Assembly: GCF_014075995.1 (NCBI RefSeq)
Contig: NZ_CP055153.1
Coordinates: forward strand, 682,001-746,000
Source: Adhaeribacter radiodurans
GTDB lineage: Bacteria; Bacteroidota; Bacteroidia; Cytophagales; Hymenobacteraceae
Direction: 5' to 3'
Length of the DNA: 64,000 nt
Below the pieces are notes generated by a model. It saw only the letters and a list, made by a program, of their open reading frames with translations. It did no database searches and was not told the DNA's origin. Shown here one piece after another: positions 22,912 to 31,623 of the stretch (position 1 is the stretch's first letter; each line of letters starts with the position of its first letter). The position numbers and the translations under genes were made by a program.

Positions 22912-25161
22912 ATGAAACAAAAGATTACCGGTGTTCTTATTGCCCTGTTATTTTTATTTGCTTATGTAAGCTTTACTCCTGATTCCTCGCTGTACGATGA
23001 TTATACCAAATGGCAGCAATACGGCGGCGGACCTGATCAATCACGCTATTTTAAAGGTTCTCAGATTACTAAAAAGAATGTAAACAAGTTGCAGGTGGCC
23101 TGGGTTTATCCAACCACCGATTCCGTGCCTAATTTTTTCAGTCCGATAGTGGTAGATACCATCATGTACGTGATGGCTAAGAATTATTCTTTAGTAGCCA
23201 TTAATGCCCTTACAGGGAAAGAAATCTGGATACATGCCAACTTACAGGGGTTAACCCGCCGGGGCATTAACTATTGGGAAAGCAAAGATCGCAAAGACCG
23301 CCGGTTATTGTTTACCCTGAATAATTCCTTGCAGGCAATTGATGCCCTAACCGGAAAATCGATCCTGACCTTCGGTACGGATGGATATGTAGATATGCGG
23401 GAAGGTTTGGACCGGGAAGTAGCGAGCATCCGTCGGATTCAACCCATGATGCCCGGTGTAGTATATGATAATTTAATAATTATGGGGTCCGCGCCTGGTG
23501 AAGGGTATTTCTCGCCGCCGGGCCACGTAAGAGCTTATAATGTAGTAACGGGTAAACAGGAATGGATCTTCCATACCATTCCCCATCCGGGGGAGTTTGG
23601 TTACGAAACTTGGCCGAAAGATGCTTACAAGTACGTGGGTGCGGTAAATGTGTGGAGCGAAATATCGGTAGATGTTAAAAGGGGTATTGCTTATTTGCCT
23701 TTAGGTTCACCTACTTATGATTATTACGGGGCCGACCGTTTAGGCAGCAACTTATTTGGCAATAGCCTGGTAGCTTTAGATGCCCGCACCGGCAAACGCT
23801 TGTGGCATTTCCAGACAGTCCACCACGATTTGTGGGACTATGACCTGGCTTCTGCCCCGCAATTAATAACCGTAAAACATAAAGGCAAACGCATTGATGC
23901 GGTGGCGGCGGCTACCAAGCACGGCTTTATGTTTGTATTTGATCGGGTTACAGGGGAACCTATATTTCCTATTGAAGAAAAACCGTTTCCGACCAGTGAG
24001 ATGCCCGGCGAACAAGCCTGGCCTACGCAACCCATTCCGACGGTGGTATCCAGCTTTACCCGGCACGAGGTTACCAAAGAAACCCTTAACCCTTATTATT
24101 CCCAGGCAGAAAAAGATAAATGGCATAAGCGTATTGCCGCTGCTAAATCGGGTCTGTACATTCCGCCTTCCGATAAATATGAAACCATTGCCGTGCCTGG
24201 TGCTCTGGGCGGGGTAAATTTTGGTAATACCGCCGCCGATCCCACAAAAGGAATGGTGTACATTTTAGCGCAGGAATATCCTTCGGTTTACAAGCTCGAA
24301 AAAATTAAAGCACCTACCGAAATGATGTCGAAGGATGATGTACTAAAAGCAAAAACGCTGTACGCGAGTACCTGTAAGTCTTGTCACGGCGAAAATATGA
24401 CGGGTGCGGGCATTGCGCCTTCTATTGTTAACGCCGGACAACGCATGGGCATTGATGACTTTAAAGGTTTATTGGCCGCCGGCCGCGGACAAATGCCGGG
24501 TTTTGCGCATATCCAGGAAGAACAGGTAACCGCTATTTACCGTTTCTTAGGCGGTAACCCAGCCATGCGAGTTGGTTTTGGCAGAAAAAATGACTCTTCA
24601 AAAATGCCGGAAGGCCCGGTAGTGGCGTCAGGTGGAGCCAAGGTTAACCCAGATGCCAGAGTTGTGGCGCCTATGTCGGATTACCCCGAAGATGTGGAAC
24701 ATCCCCAGGATCGCTATACCACCGATTATGGTACCTTCTGGCCAGGTTTATTAAATCCAAAATGGTCGAGGGTGATGGCCTATGACCTGAACACCGGCAC
24801 CGTAAAATGGGAGCATACTATTGGGGAAGATACCCTGGCACTTAATAAAGAAACGAAAAATTTAGGTACTCCGGGCGGAGCGCAAAGAAAAGGCATGGTG
24901 GTTACCTCTAATGGGGTGCTGTTTTGTACGGCCAAGGGCGGAAAGTTATATGCTTTTGATTCTGATAAGGGCAAGCTGTTATGGGAAACTACGCTGAGCC
25001 ACGAATCGAACGCGCAGCCGATGATGTATGAAATTAAAGGTAAACAATATCTGGTGGTGAATGCTACATCTAACTTTGGGCGGGATGGTATTAACCACGC
25101 CAAAAAGCCGGGAGCTTTACCAAGGGGTTATGTAGTGTATGCACTGCCGGATAAAAAATGA
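22912..25161 (+). CDS. PQQ-dependent dehydrogenase with haem-c domain (quinohaemoprotein)
   Basis: A 749-residue periplasmic enzyme. After an N-terminal hydrophobic signal segment (residues 5-20), the protein forms the eight-bladed PQQ propeller, with the opening WQQYGGGPDQSRY motif and repeats such as LVAINALTGKEIW, NSLVALDARTGKRLWHFQ and KLYAFDSDKGKLLWE. A cytochrome c domain is inserted late: CKSCH (Cys at about 488, His at about 492) binds haem c and MPGFAHI supplies a possible Met ligand. The final propeller blades follow it. Such enzymes oxidise alcohols, aldehydes or sugars and pass electrons to the respiratory chain. No PQQ synthesis genes are in the window. The substrate is unknown; glucose-dehydrogenase-like and alcohol types are both possible. 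Confidence 0.87.
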   Translation: MKQKITGVLIALLFLFAYVSFTPDSSLYDDYTKWQQYGGGPDQSRYFKGSQITKKNVNKLQVAWVYPTTDSVPNFFSPIVVDTIMYVMAKNYSLVAINALTGKEIWIHANLQGLTRRGINYWESKDRKDRRLLFTLNNSLQAIDALTGKSILTFGTDGYVDMREGLDREVASIRRIQPMMPGVVYDNLIIMGSAPGEGYFSPPGHVRAYNVVTGKQEWIFHTIPHPGEFGYETWPKDAYKYVGAVNVWSEISVDVKRGIAYLPLGSPTYDYYGADRLGSNLFGNSLVALDARTGKRLWHFQTVHHDLWDYDLASAPQLITVKHKGKRIDAVAAATKHGFMFVFDRVTGEPIFPIEEKPFPTSEMPGEQAWPTQPIPTVVSSFTRHEVTKETLNPYYSQAEKDKWHKRIAAAKSGLYIPPSDKYETIAVPGALGGVNFGNTAADPTKGMVYILAQEYPSVYKLEKIKAPTEMMSKDDVLKAKTLYASTCKSCHGENMTGAGIAPSIVNAGQRMGIDDFKGLLAAGRGQMPGFAHIQEEQVTAIYRFLGGNPAMRVGFGRKNDSSKMPEGPVVASGGAKVNPDARVVAPMSDYPEDVEHPQDRYTTDYGTFWPGLLNPKWSRVMAYDLNTGTVKWEHTIGEDTLALNKETKNLGTPGGAQRKGMVVTSNGVLFCTAKGGKLYAFDSDKGKLLWETTLSHESNAQPMMYEIKGKQYLVVNATSNFGRDGINHAKKPGALPRGYVVYALPDKK

Positions 25162-25268
25162 GAAACCCAGGTTTGCCAATAGACTCCATTTGGAATACTT
25201 GTATCTATTTTTAAAAAAATATAATTTAATACTTACCACTTTTTAGTTAACTAAATCTACTGCGAATC

Positions 25269-26483
25269 ATGAACCATTTGCTTGCCTTATTATTCACTTT
25301 TATGATGGTTCCGGCTACCGGTCAGCCTACAAAAAATCGTGTTGTTCCCAACGATCCGGCTAAATACCGACAATTATCAGCCGTACATGCCGGCGCCGGT
25401 AAAATGGGCTTTACCCAATTAATCGGGCGCACTGAATTATCAACGAACTTCCTTTACCTGCATTCCGGGATTATTGATCCTAAATCCGGCATTGGGCATC
25501 ATTTTCACCACAACATCGAGGAAATGTATGTACTGCTAACCGGAGAAGCCGAATTCACCGTAAACGGCCGCACTTCTAAAATAAAAGCACCGGCGGTAGT
25601 GCCTTGTAAAATGGGAGATGCGCATGCTATTTACAACCCCACCGGTGAAAAGCTAAAATGGCTGAATTTTGCGGTAAGTAAAGTAAAAGGCCAGGCCGAT
25701 AATTTTGATTTAGCCGATGCCCGGGTTGGCGCCACCCTGGATCCTATACCGGTTTTTGTATCCGGCCGCATGGAGCGAAACACGCTTAAAATCAACAATC
25801 CGGCTTATCTGGGTAATGGCGTGCTTTACCGCCGGGTATTGAACTCCGATATTTTCCGTACCAACTGGAACCACGTGGACCATGTAGTTATTCCGGCCGG
25901 CAGTACCGCCGGACCCCGGGAACTGGATGGTATCGAAGAAGTTTACTACGTGATAAAAGGCTCGGGATCGGTAGCGCTCAACAATGAGAAAGTTGCTATT
26001 AAAGCCGATGATTCATTTTATGGCTTATTAGGAGAAAAGGCCACGATTTCCAATGATGGAAAGGAAGATCTGGAATTGCTGGTGATAGGGGTAGCTGCTT
26101 CTAAACCAAATACAGCCAGCTTGCAAACAACACCGGGTAAAGCAAAAGCCATGGTGTTGCAGATGGATTTTAAAGTTCCGAAAGCAGAAAGCGAAGCTTT
26201 TGAAAAAATGTATAACACCGTTTATGTACCCGCCATGAAGGTGCAAACCGGCTATCTAGGATCTAAACTGCTGCGCCTTTATCCGGAAAACTTAGCGAAA
26301 GAAATCCAGGCCGAAGCAACTACTTATAATTACCAGATCCAGATCTCGTTTGACACGGAAGAAAACCGGCGCAAATGGGTAGCCAGCGGCCAACACCAGA
26401 TTGCCTGGCCGGCTGCCTCCAAAATTGGCAAAGAATTTAAGTGGCGCGGGTATGATGTTATGGGTGCCGATGACCAGCGATAA
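25269..26483 (+). CDS. Secreted double-cupin protein with C-terminal ABM-like domain
   Basis: A 404-residue protein with signal peptide (ending VPATGQP). The first cupin (about residues 55-140) has a metal-binding pattern in GIGHHFHHNIEEMYVLLTG; the second (about residues 200-275) has EEVYYVIKGSGSVALN but fewer histidines, so probably only the first cupin binds metal. From about residue 295 a third domain resembles the ferredoxin-like fold of antibiotic biosynthesis monooxygenases (VLQMDFKVPKAESEAF, then GYLGSKLLRLYPENL and a YNYQIQISFDTEENRRKW segment). Bicupins include ring-cleaving dioxygenases and sugar isomerases. It follows the PQQ dehydrogenase by 107 bases and probably acts in the same pathway; function unknown. 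Confidence 0.75.
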   Translation: MNHLLALLFTFMMVPATGQPTKNRVVPNDPAKYRQLSAVHAGAGKMGFTQLIGRTELSTNFLYLHSGIIDPKSGIGHHFHHNIEEMYVLLTGEAEFTVNGRTSKIKAPAVVPCKMGDAHAIYNPTGEKLKWLNFAVSKVKGQADNFDLADARVGATLDPIPVFVSGRMERNTLKINNPAYLGNGVLYRRVLNSDIFRTNWNHVDHVVIPAGSTAGPRELDGIEEVYYVIKGSGSVALNNEKVAIKADDSFYGLLGEKATISNDGKEDLELLVIGVAASKPNTASLQTTPGKAKAMVLQMDFKVPKAESEAFEKMYNTVYVPAMKVQTGYLGSKLLRLYPENLAKEIQAEATTYNYQIQISFDTEENRRKWVASGQHQIAWPAASKIGKEFKWRGYDVMGADDQR

Positions 26484-26609
26484 ACATTTTAAGTTATTTT
26501 AAGATACTGCTATAAATCATAATTATGTAAACTGGTAAATTTTAGACATTAATGCTTTAGAATTTATAGTCATTATTGAGAGGTAATCCCATTAAAACAG
26601 TAATAAATT

Positions 26610-26662
26610 TTATTAAAATAAGAAGTCTCCTTCAATATTAAGGAGACTTCTTATTTTAATAA
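26610..26662. terminator. Strong bidirectional hairpin terminator
   Basis: A 22-bp perfect stem (26610-26631 paired with 26641-26662, core AGAAGTCTCCT / AGGAGACTTCT) with a 9-base loop. The outer part is A-rich on the left and T-rich on the right, so it can act as an intrinsic terminator on both strands. It lies between the cupin gene (plus) and the lactonase gene (minus), which are convergent. Confidence 0.75.
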
Positions 26663-26692
26663 CTACTTCGAATTGTGTAGTAATACCACAGC

Positions 26693-26775
26693 AGCTTCCT
26701 TAGCATTTACTAAAGCTGAACTTTAGAGCCGGTTCCCGTCTCTAAAGTTCAGCTTTAGTAAATGCTAAGGAAGCT
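26693..26775. repeat. Perfect 36-bp inverted repeat with 11-base loop
   Basis: Two perfectly complementary 36-base arms (26693-26728 and 26740-26775) flank the loop CCGGTTCCCGT. The arms contain TTAGCATTTACTAAAGCTG and end near CTTTAGAG. The stem is much longer than a normal terminator and has no proper T-run at either end, and it sits 30 bases from another hairpin that already looks like a terminator. It may be a small mobile repeat. With the 26610 hairpin it accounts for most structure in the gap 26484-26893; nothing else was seen there. Confidence 0.7.
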
Positions 26776-26893
26776 TTTATTACTGTTCGTCATATTTACC
26801 CTTAAACAAAATATTTTAAAAAATAAGATTATAGGTATTTATATAATTACACGTTTCTAATACTAGGCTTAAGAACTTAGTAGTAGAAAAAGA

Positions 26894-27889
26894 TTATTGC
26901 ATTTTTACGCGGAGCAGGTAATTAGAAGCAGTAATATAGATGGTTTTACCATCGGGAGTTAAAGCGCAGTTTGCCGCTACTATTCCGTTCAGCTTTATTT
27001 TTCCGAGCAACTTGCCAGTTTTATTAAATATCCAAAGCCCTCCCGGTCCGGTAGCAAACACATTGCCCGCTTTGTCTATTTTTAAACCATCGCAGCCACC
27101 CGGTGCTTTTTCCTGTTTTACATTATAAAAACTTTTGCCATTTGTTAAGGAACCATTCGCCGCAATATCATACGTATACCATCCATTTTTCTTATCAGCA
27201 GAGTTAGATATGAGTAATGATTTACCGCCAGGGAAGATTCCAATCCCGTTGGGTTGCTCAATCGAATCGGTTAAAAGTGTTACCAGTCCGGCTTTATTCA
27301 TTTTATAAACGCCTTGGTAGGATAATTCTTTCTTGGGGTCAGTATTACCGCTTTCAAAACCATAAGAAGGATCAGTAAAATACAGATCGCCGGCGGCAGT
27401 AAGTAAAAGATCATTGGGGCTATTTAGTTTCTTGCCTTTATATTCTCCTGCTACCGTAACATAGTTAGTCTTTGGCGCATGAAGCGGTGCGTCCATCATG
27501 GCTATTCTTCGGTCGCCGTGCTGGCAAAGTAGTAGTTTTCCATCCTTATCAAGAAGAAGCCCGTTAGACCCCAAAAAACCACCCCGAGATTCCTGGCCGG
27601 TATAGCCCGAAGGTTTTAAAAAAACTTCTTTCCCTTTAGCTTCGGTCCACTTGTAAACGGTATTAGCCGGCACATCCGAAAACAAAAGCATTTTATCTTT
27701 CTCCACCCATAATGGGCCTTCGGTAAAAGTAAATCCTTCCGCTAGTACCTCAATCTTGGCGTCTTTTTTTATAACCCTGGAAAGTTCATTCGAGCTAAAC
27801 TCAATAGTACCAATATTAGGTTTGGTTTCTTGGGGAAATCCCGAAAAACAGTTGGAAACTAAAAGTAAAATAAGCGTACACTTCTTCAT
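26894..27889 (-). CDS. SMP-30 / gluconolactonase family protein, secreted
   Basis: A 331-residue six-bladed propeller lactonase. A hydrophobic N-terminus (residues 1-20) is a signal sequence. Family motifs are EGFTFTEGPLWVEKDKMLLF (metal-binding Glu), the GSNGLLLDKDGKLLLCQHG strand, the KLNSPNDLLLTAAGDLYFTD motif with the Asn and Asp metal ligands, and PGGCDGLKIDKAGNVFATG. Such enzymes open sugar lactones, which are products of PQQ sugar dehydrogenases, so a link to the dehydrogenase at 22912 is reasonable although the gene is on the other strand and convergent with the cupin gene. The substrate cannot be fixed from sequence. Confidence 0.88.
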   Translation of the reverse strand: MKKCTLILLLVSNCFSGFPQETKPNIGTIEFSSNELSRVIKKDAKIEVLAEGFTFTEGPLWVEKDKMLLFSDVPANTVYKWTEAKGKEVFLKPSGYTGQESRGGFLGSNGLLLDKDGKLLLCQHGDRRIAMMDAPLHAPKTNYVTVAGEYKGKKLNSPNDLLLTAAGDLYFTDPSYGFESGNTDPKKELSYQGVYKMNKAGLVTLLTDSIEQPNGIGIFPGGKSLLISNSADKKNGWYTYDIAANGSLTNGKSFYNVKQEKAPGGCDGLKIDKAGNVFATGPGGLWIFNKTGKLLGKIKLNGIVAANCALTPDGKTIYITASNYLLRVKMQ

Positions 27890-28354
27890 ATATTATATTT
27901 GATTGAATAAAAAATCGGCACTAATCGCAGAAGTAATTTTTAAATTTTTGCCTATTATAGTATTTGGATGCTGGCCAAATTTTTAAGAATTAAGGGCGAA
28001 TGCATAAGTCTTAGCTGTTGATGCAGCGATAATACTTCAGCTTTCATTTATAATTAAAAGGAAAAATAGTTATTCTATTTTAAGTATCAAATTTCTTTTT
28101 CTGCACTAGCCATTCCTTCACCTTATTCACAAGTATTTACAAGATCGGGGTTAAATGGCCATGCTATTTTATGATTTACATTGATTAAAGTCAGCTATAG
28201 GGACTCTAAAAAATCAAACATTATAAATAAAGCTCGGTCTTGCCTAAATAAACTTTGGTATTAGTAAGCAGTGAATTAATTAAAGGTACCTAGAGGTTGA
28301 ATTGCTTATAGTAAACTTATGATGCAGTTTATTGCAGAAAACTTATTCTAAGTA

Positions 28355-28912
28355 AAGAAGCTGTTTAGTAAACGAGTTTTTGGTTGATTTTACGAATAAG
28401 TTGAACAGCTAAAGCAAGAAAATGGAGGGCAAGCCAATGTGGCGCTTTAGCTTCAAATCGGATGAGTAGCGCTTTGTAGCTATCCACCCAAGCATTGGCT
28501 TGCTCAATGCCCTTTCTTTTTTTGAATAAGAGTTCCTCAAAATACACATACTCCGAAGTGAATTCCCTATATCTTAGATTAAAGGAAATATTAGCTTCTA
28601 TTTGCATTTGAGAACATCGGTTTCTAAACTCCGGGCTATCAAATCCAGCGTCGGCATTTAAAAATAAGCCAGCGGTTGGAATACCAGGTTCCTTTAATAA
28701 TCCACATAATTGTTCAAACAACTGCTTTATTTGAAATAAATTATGATGTTGCCCGGCTACCGGCCCCTACAAGCAAGCATCAATCCTTTATTATCCTTAA
28801 AAATAAGCTATTCCCGCTATTTGCTGTTTTACTGTTCTGATATCCCACGCATTCTCCCCCATTGCTTTACCTGTTATTCTTCTGGAGGTTCTTCTTTACT
28901 AAACAGCTTCTT
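28355..28912 (-). mobile_element. Decayed insertion sequence with 18-bp terminal inverted repeats
   Basis: The ends AAGAAGCTGTTTAGTAAA (28355-28372) and its perfect complement (28895-28912) bound a 558-base element. Inside is the C-terminal part of a DDE transposase on the minus strand, whose stop codon overlaps the left inverted repeat as is usual for insertion sequences. The N-terminal half of the transposase is missing, so the element is an internally deleted, inactive relic. I see no target-site duplication. The leader from 27890 to 28354 and the stretch from 28913 to 29058 are AT-rich and show no other feature. Confidence 0.85.
28365..28880 (-). pseudogene. Transposase remnant (IS4/IS5-type DDE), N-terminally deleted and frameshifted
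   Basis: The longest open piece (28365-28721) encodes 118 residues including the DDE-domain pieces LFLNADAGFDSPEFRN and RKGIEQANAWVDSYKALLIR, with the catalytic Glu region in IEQANAW. In-frame sequence continues upstream as PVAGQHHNLFQIKQ. Two single-base deletions, near 28764 and near 28800, then separate it from LKDNKGLMLAC and from GGECVGYQ, both recognisable pieces of the same transposase family. The rest of the N-terminus is lost. The protein cannot be functional. Confidence 0.85.
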
Positions 28913-29058
28913 CATTTATAAATTTTACACCAAGCGAGGTAGTTATCATAATTATTCTATTTAGCCTGATTAAATTATTACTCAAATAAAAATAGTTTTA
29001 ACTTAATTCATGAGCAGTTCTTATTTTTATACCAATAGAATATAATAGAACAGAAAGT

Positions 29059-29559
29059 ATGTCAAAAGGAAACAAGGAAGCTATTTTTAACAAAATCGAA
29101 CATCAATTAACAGAGCAAGAGTTTACCATCGATAAACAAGATCAAACCCGGCCCTGGGGTGGTTTTTTTGTGATTAATGAAGACCAGGCTCAAGCTTTTG
29201 CCGATACGTATTTTGATGGCATGGCTATCGAAAATTTAAAAATATCGGGGAAACTCAGTCCCAAGATTCTGGTGGTAGCCCCGCAAACCCGCCTTTCGTG
29301 GCAGTACCATTTTCGCCGGGCCGAAATCTGGAAAGTTATTCAGGGGAAAGTGGGCGTAATCACCAGCCCCACCGACGATGAAGGGGAACTAAAAACGTAC
29401 GAAGTAGGTGGTTTAATTACCTTAAAGCAAGGCGAGCGCCACCGGTTAGTGGGTTTGGATGATTGGGGCGTTTTGGCCGAAATCTGGCAACACACGGATG
29501 CAACTAATCCTTCGGATGAAGAAGATATTGTGCGGGTACAGGATGATTTCGGGCGGTAG
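29059..29559 (+). CDS. Mannose-6-phosphate isomerase type 2-like cupin (often annotated phosphoheptose isomerase)
   Basis: A 166-residue single-domain cytoplasmic cupin. The segments RPWGGFFVINEDQAQAF, SPKILVVAPQTRLSWQYH, RRAEIWKVIQGKVGVI, KQGERHRLVGLDDWGVLAEI and the C-terminal EEDIVRVQDDFGR are typical of this widely conserved Bacteroidetes protein, which matches the isomerase half of type 2 phosphomannose isomerases. Metal-ligand candidates are His in SWQYH, Glu in RRAEIW and His in GERHR. It stands alone, with a long AT-rich upstream region and 235 bases before the next gene. A sugar-phosphate isomerase role is known for the family; the specific sugar is not certain. Confidence 0.85.
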   Translation: MSKGNKEAIFNKIEHQLTEQEFTIDKQDQTRPWGGFFVINEDQAQAFADTYFDGMAIENLKISGKLSPKILVVAPQTRLSWQYHFRRAEIWKVIQGKVGVITSPTDDEGELKTYEVGGLITLKQGERHRLVGLDDWGVLAEIWQHTDATNPSDEEDIVRVQDDFGR

Positions 29560-29794
29560 AAATAGCTGAAATTTTAAAAATTTAATTTTTTGCTAACTAC
29601 CCGTTTTAGTCGGTCCGTCCAAGTAGCTTTGGGTGGGTAAGGCTTGCTGGCTGCCCGATAGATATTATTAGCTATTTCCTTGCAGGTTGCGCGCTATACT
29701 TAGATTCGGAATCTTAAAATTAGAGAATTTAGGGCCTTTCCTTTGTTAAATAATACACTAAATATGTATATTCCCGGGGTGTAAGTCATTCGCC

Positions 29795-31618
29795 TTGAAT
29801 AAAATACTACCCATTTTTGGACAGGTAATTTTTTGGATAGTTGGGCTGTGCCTGATAGCAGCTTGTACCCAAACGCGTACAGCCCAGCCAATTATAAAAA
29901 CAGTTCATCCGGATAAGATTAAAAAGTTGTACGACTTGGGCTACCAAAACCTGCGAAGCATGGACACGGTAGGGGCCTTGGCCGACTCTTTGCTGCGTTT
30001 GGGCCAAACCAACCCTGATGCGCGCTTAAAAGGAAAAATTTTAAAAGCGAAGTACTATTGGCTAACAGGCAATTACCAAAGTGCCATGCCTACCGTTTTG
30101 CAGGCTTTAGAACTGGCTCAGCATACTAGCATTAATCCGGAGTTGCCGGTAATATATTCTATTATTGGTAATCTTTACAAAGAAAAAAAGAACTATCTCA
30201 AAGCACTGGAGTCAACGGCCAAAGGCTTGGAGGCGGCACAGACCCTTCAGGATACCAGTAATATTATTTTTCATATCCGGTTAAAAGCCCTGTTTACCCG
30301 CAGTTACGGCACCGAAGTCAAAGACTCCACTTTAATTAATCAAGGATTTAAAATTTATTTAAACGGACTGAAATTAGCGGAGAGCTCGCCGGCATTCGAA
30401 AAAGACCGGATAGCTTATTATAATAACATTGCTCAGATTTACTTAACTGATAAAAAAGATTATTAAAAAGCGATTTTTTATGCCAAAAAAGCTTTAGCCA
30501 TTGCTACAAAATATAAACAGTTTTCTTCGTTAACCTATACTTATAACTGGTTAGGCGAGTCTTATTTTGAATTGGGACAACAAGCGCAAGGGTTGCGTTA
30601 TTTGCAACAAGCTCTGCAATTTGCCCATCAGATAAAACTCCCGTACCGCGCCATGGAAATTTACCAGGTAATAGCGCGTTATAACCAGCAAATGGGCAAC
30701 TACCAGCAAGCCTTAACTTATTTTACCCGCTACGACTTGCTGCGCGATTCCTTGGCTTTGCTGGAAAATCTGCGGTTGATGAATGAGCTGGAAGTACAGT
30801 ACCAAGCCGGCCAAAAAGATCAGGAAATTAACGTACTTACTCAGAAAAGTAAAACCCGCGCCATTCAAATGTATGCTACGTTGGGCATTATGGGTATTTT
30901 AATAATTTCAGGAATAGTTTTTGGCTTGCAGTTCCGGACTATCCGGCGAAAAAACATCTTGCTGAACACTCAAAATGAACAAATTAATGAGCAGGCCGAG
31001 AAGTTAAAACTGCTCATGAAAGAACTGCACCATCGGGTTAAAAATAATTTACAAATTGTATCTAGCCTGTTAAGCTTGCAATCGAATCGTTTACAAGACG
31101 AAGACGCCCGGAGAGCGGTGAAAGTAGGACGGCAGCGCATCGAAGCCATGTCGTTAATTCACCGGAGTTTGTACCAGCAAGACAATCCTAATTTAGTAAA
31201 TATGCGAGAGTACATTACCGACTTAGCCGAAAGTTTAATGGAGAGCTTTGGCGTTAGTAAAGGAGAACTAAAGCTAGACTTGTGCATTTCGGTTGCCGAA
31301 TTGGATGTAGATAAAGCTTTGCCCATTGGTTTGATTATTAACGAATGGGTTACCAACGCTTTTAAATACGCCTACCCCAACGTACCTGAGCCACATTTAA
31401 GCATTAACTTGCAAGATAATAATGGGTTGCAATTACTCATTCAGGATAACGGACCCGGATTGCCGGCTGCGGTCTGGGAAAAACCGCAAACTTCCTTTGG
31501 TTTAAAATTAGTAAAAGTACTCAGCAAACAATTAAATGGTACATGCAGCGTACAGAATCAGAACGGTACTACTTTTACGCTGCATGTACCAGAAACTACC
31601 CTTAAAAAAGCAAGCTAA
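29795..31618 (+). pseudogene. TPR sensor histidine kinase (HisKA_2 type), interrupted by one in-frame TAA
   Basis: Two open pieces, 29795-30466 and 30467-31618, lie in the same frame and are divided only by TAA at 30464-30466 within KKDY(stop)KAIFYAKKALAIA. Together they encode a lipoprotein-like signal (LCLIAACTQ), several TPR repeats in the periplasmic part, a membrane segment near ATLGIMGILIISGIVFGL, and a cytoplasmic HisKA_2 kinase: phospho-accepting His in LMKELHHRVKNNLQIV and ATP-binding motifs NEWVTNAFKYAYPN and DNGPGLP. The stop is one base from CAA, GAA or AAA, so this is a nonsense change, a sequencing error or a mixed population. The start is a TTG at 29795. The response regulator gene begins 5 bases downstream. 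Confidence 0.88.
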
Positions 31619-31623
31619 ACCCT

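Noticed and set aside
28743-28964. Open frame of 73 codons on the plus strand at the right end of the IS relic
   Set aside because: It runs antisense over the transposase remnant and across the terminal inverted repeat, so it is not a gene.
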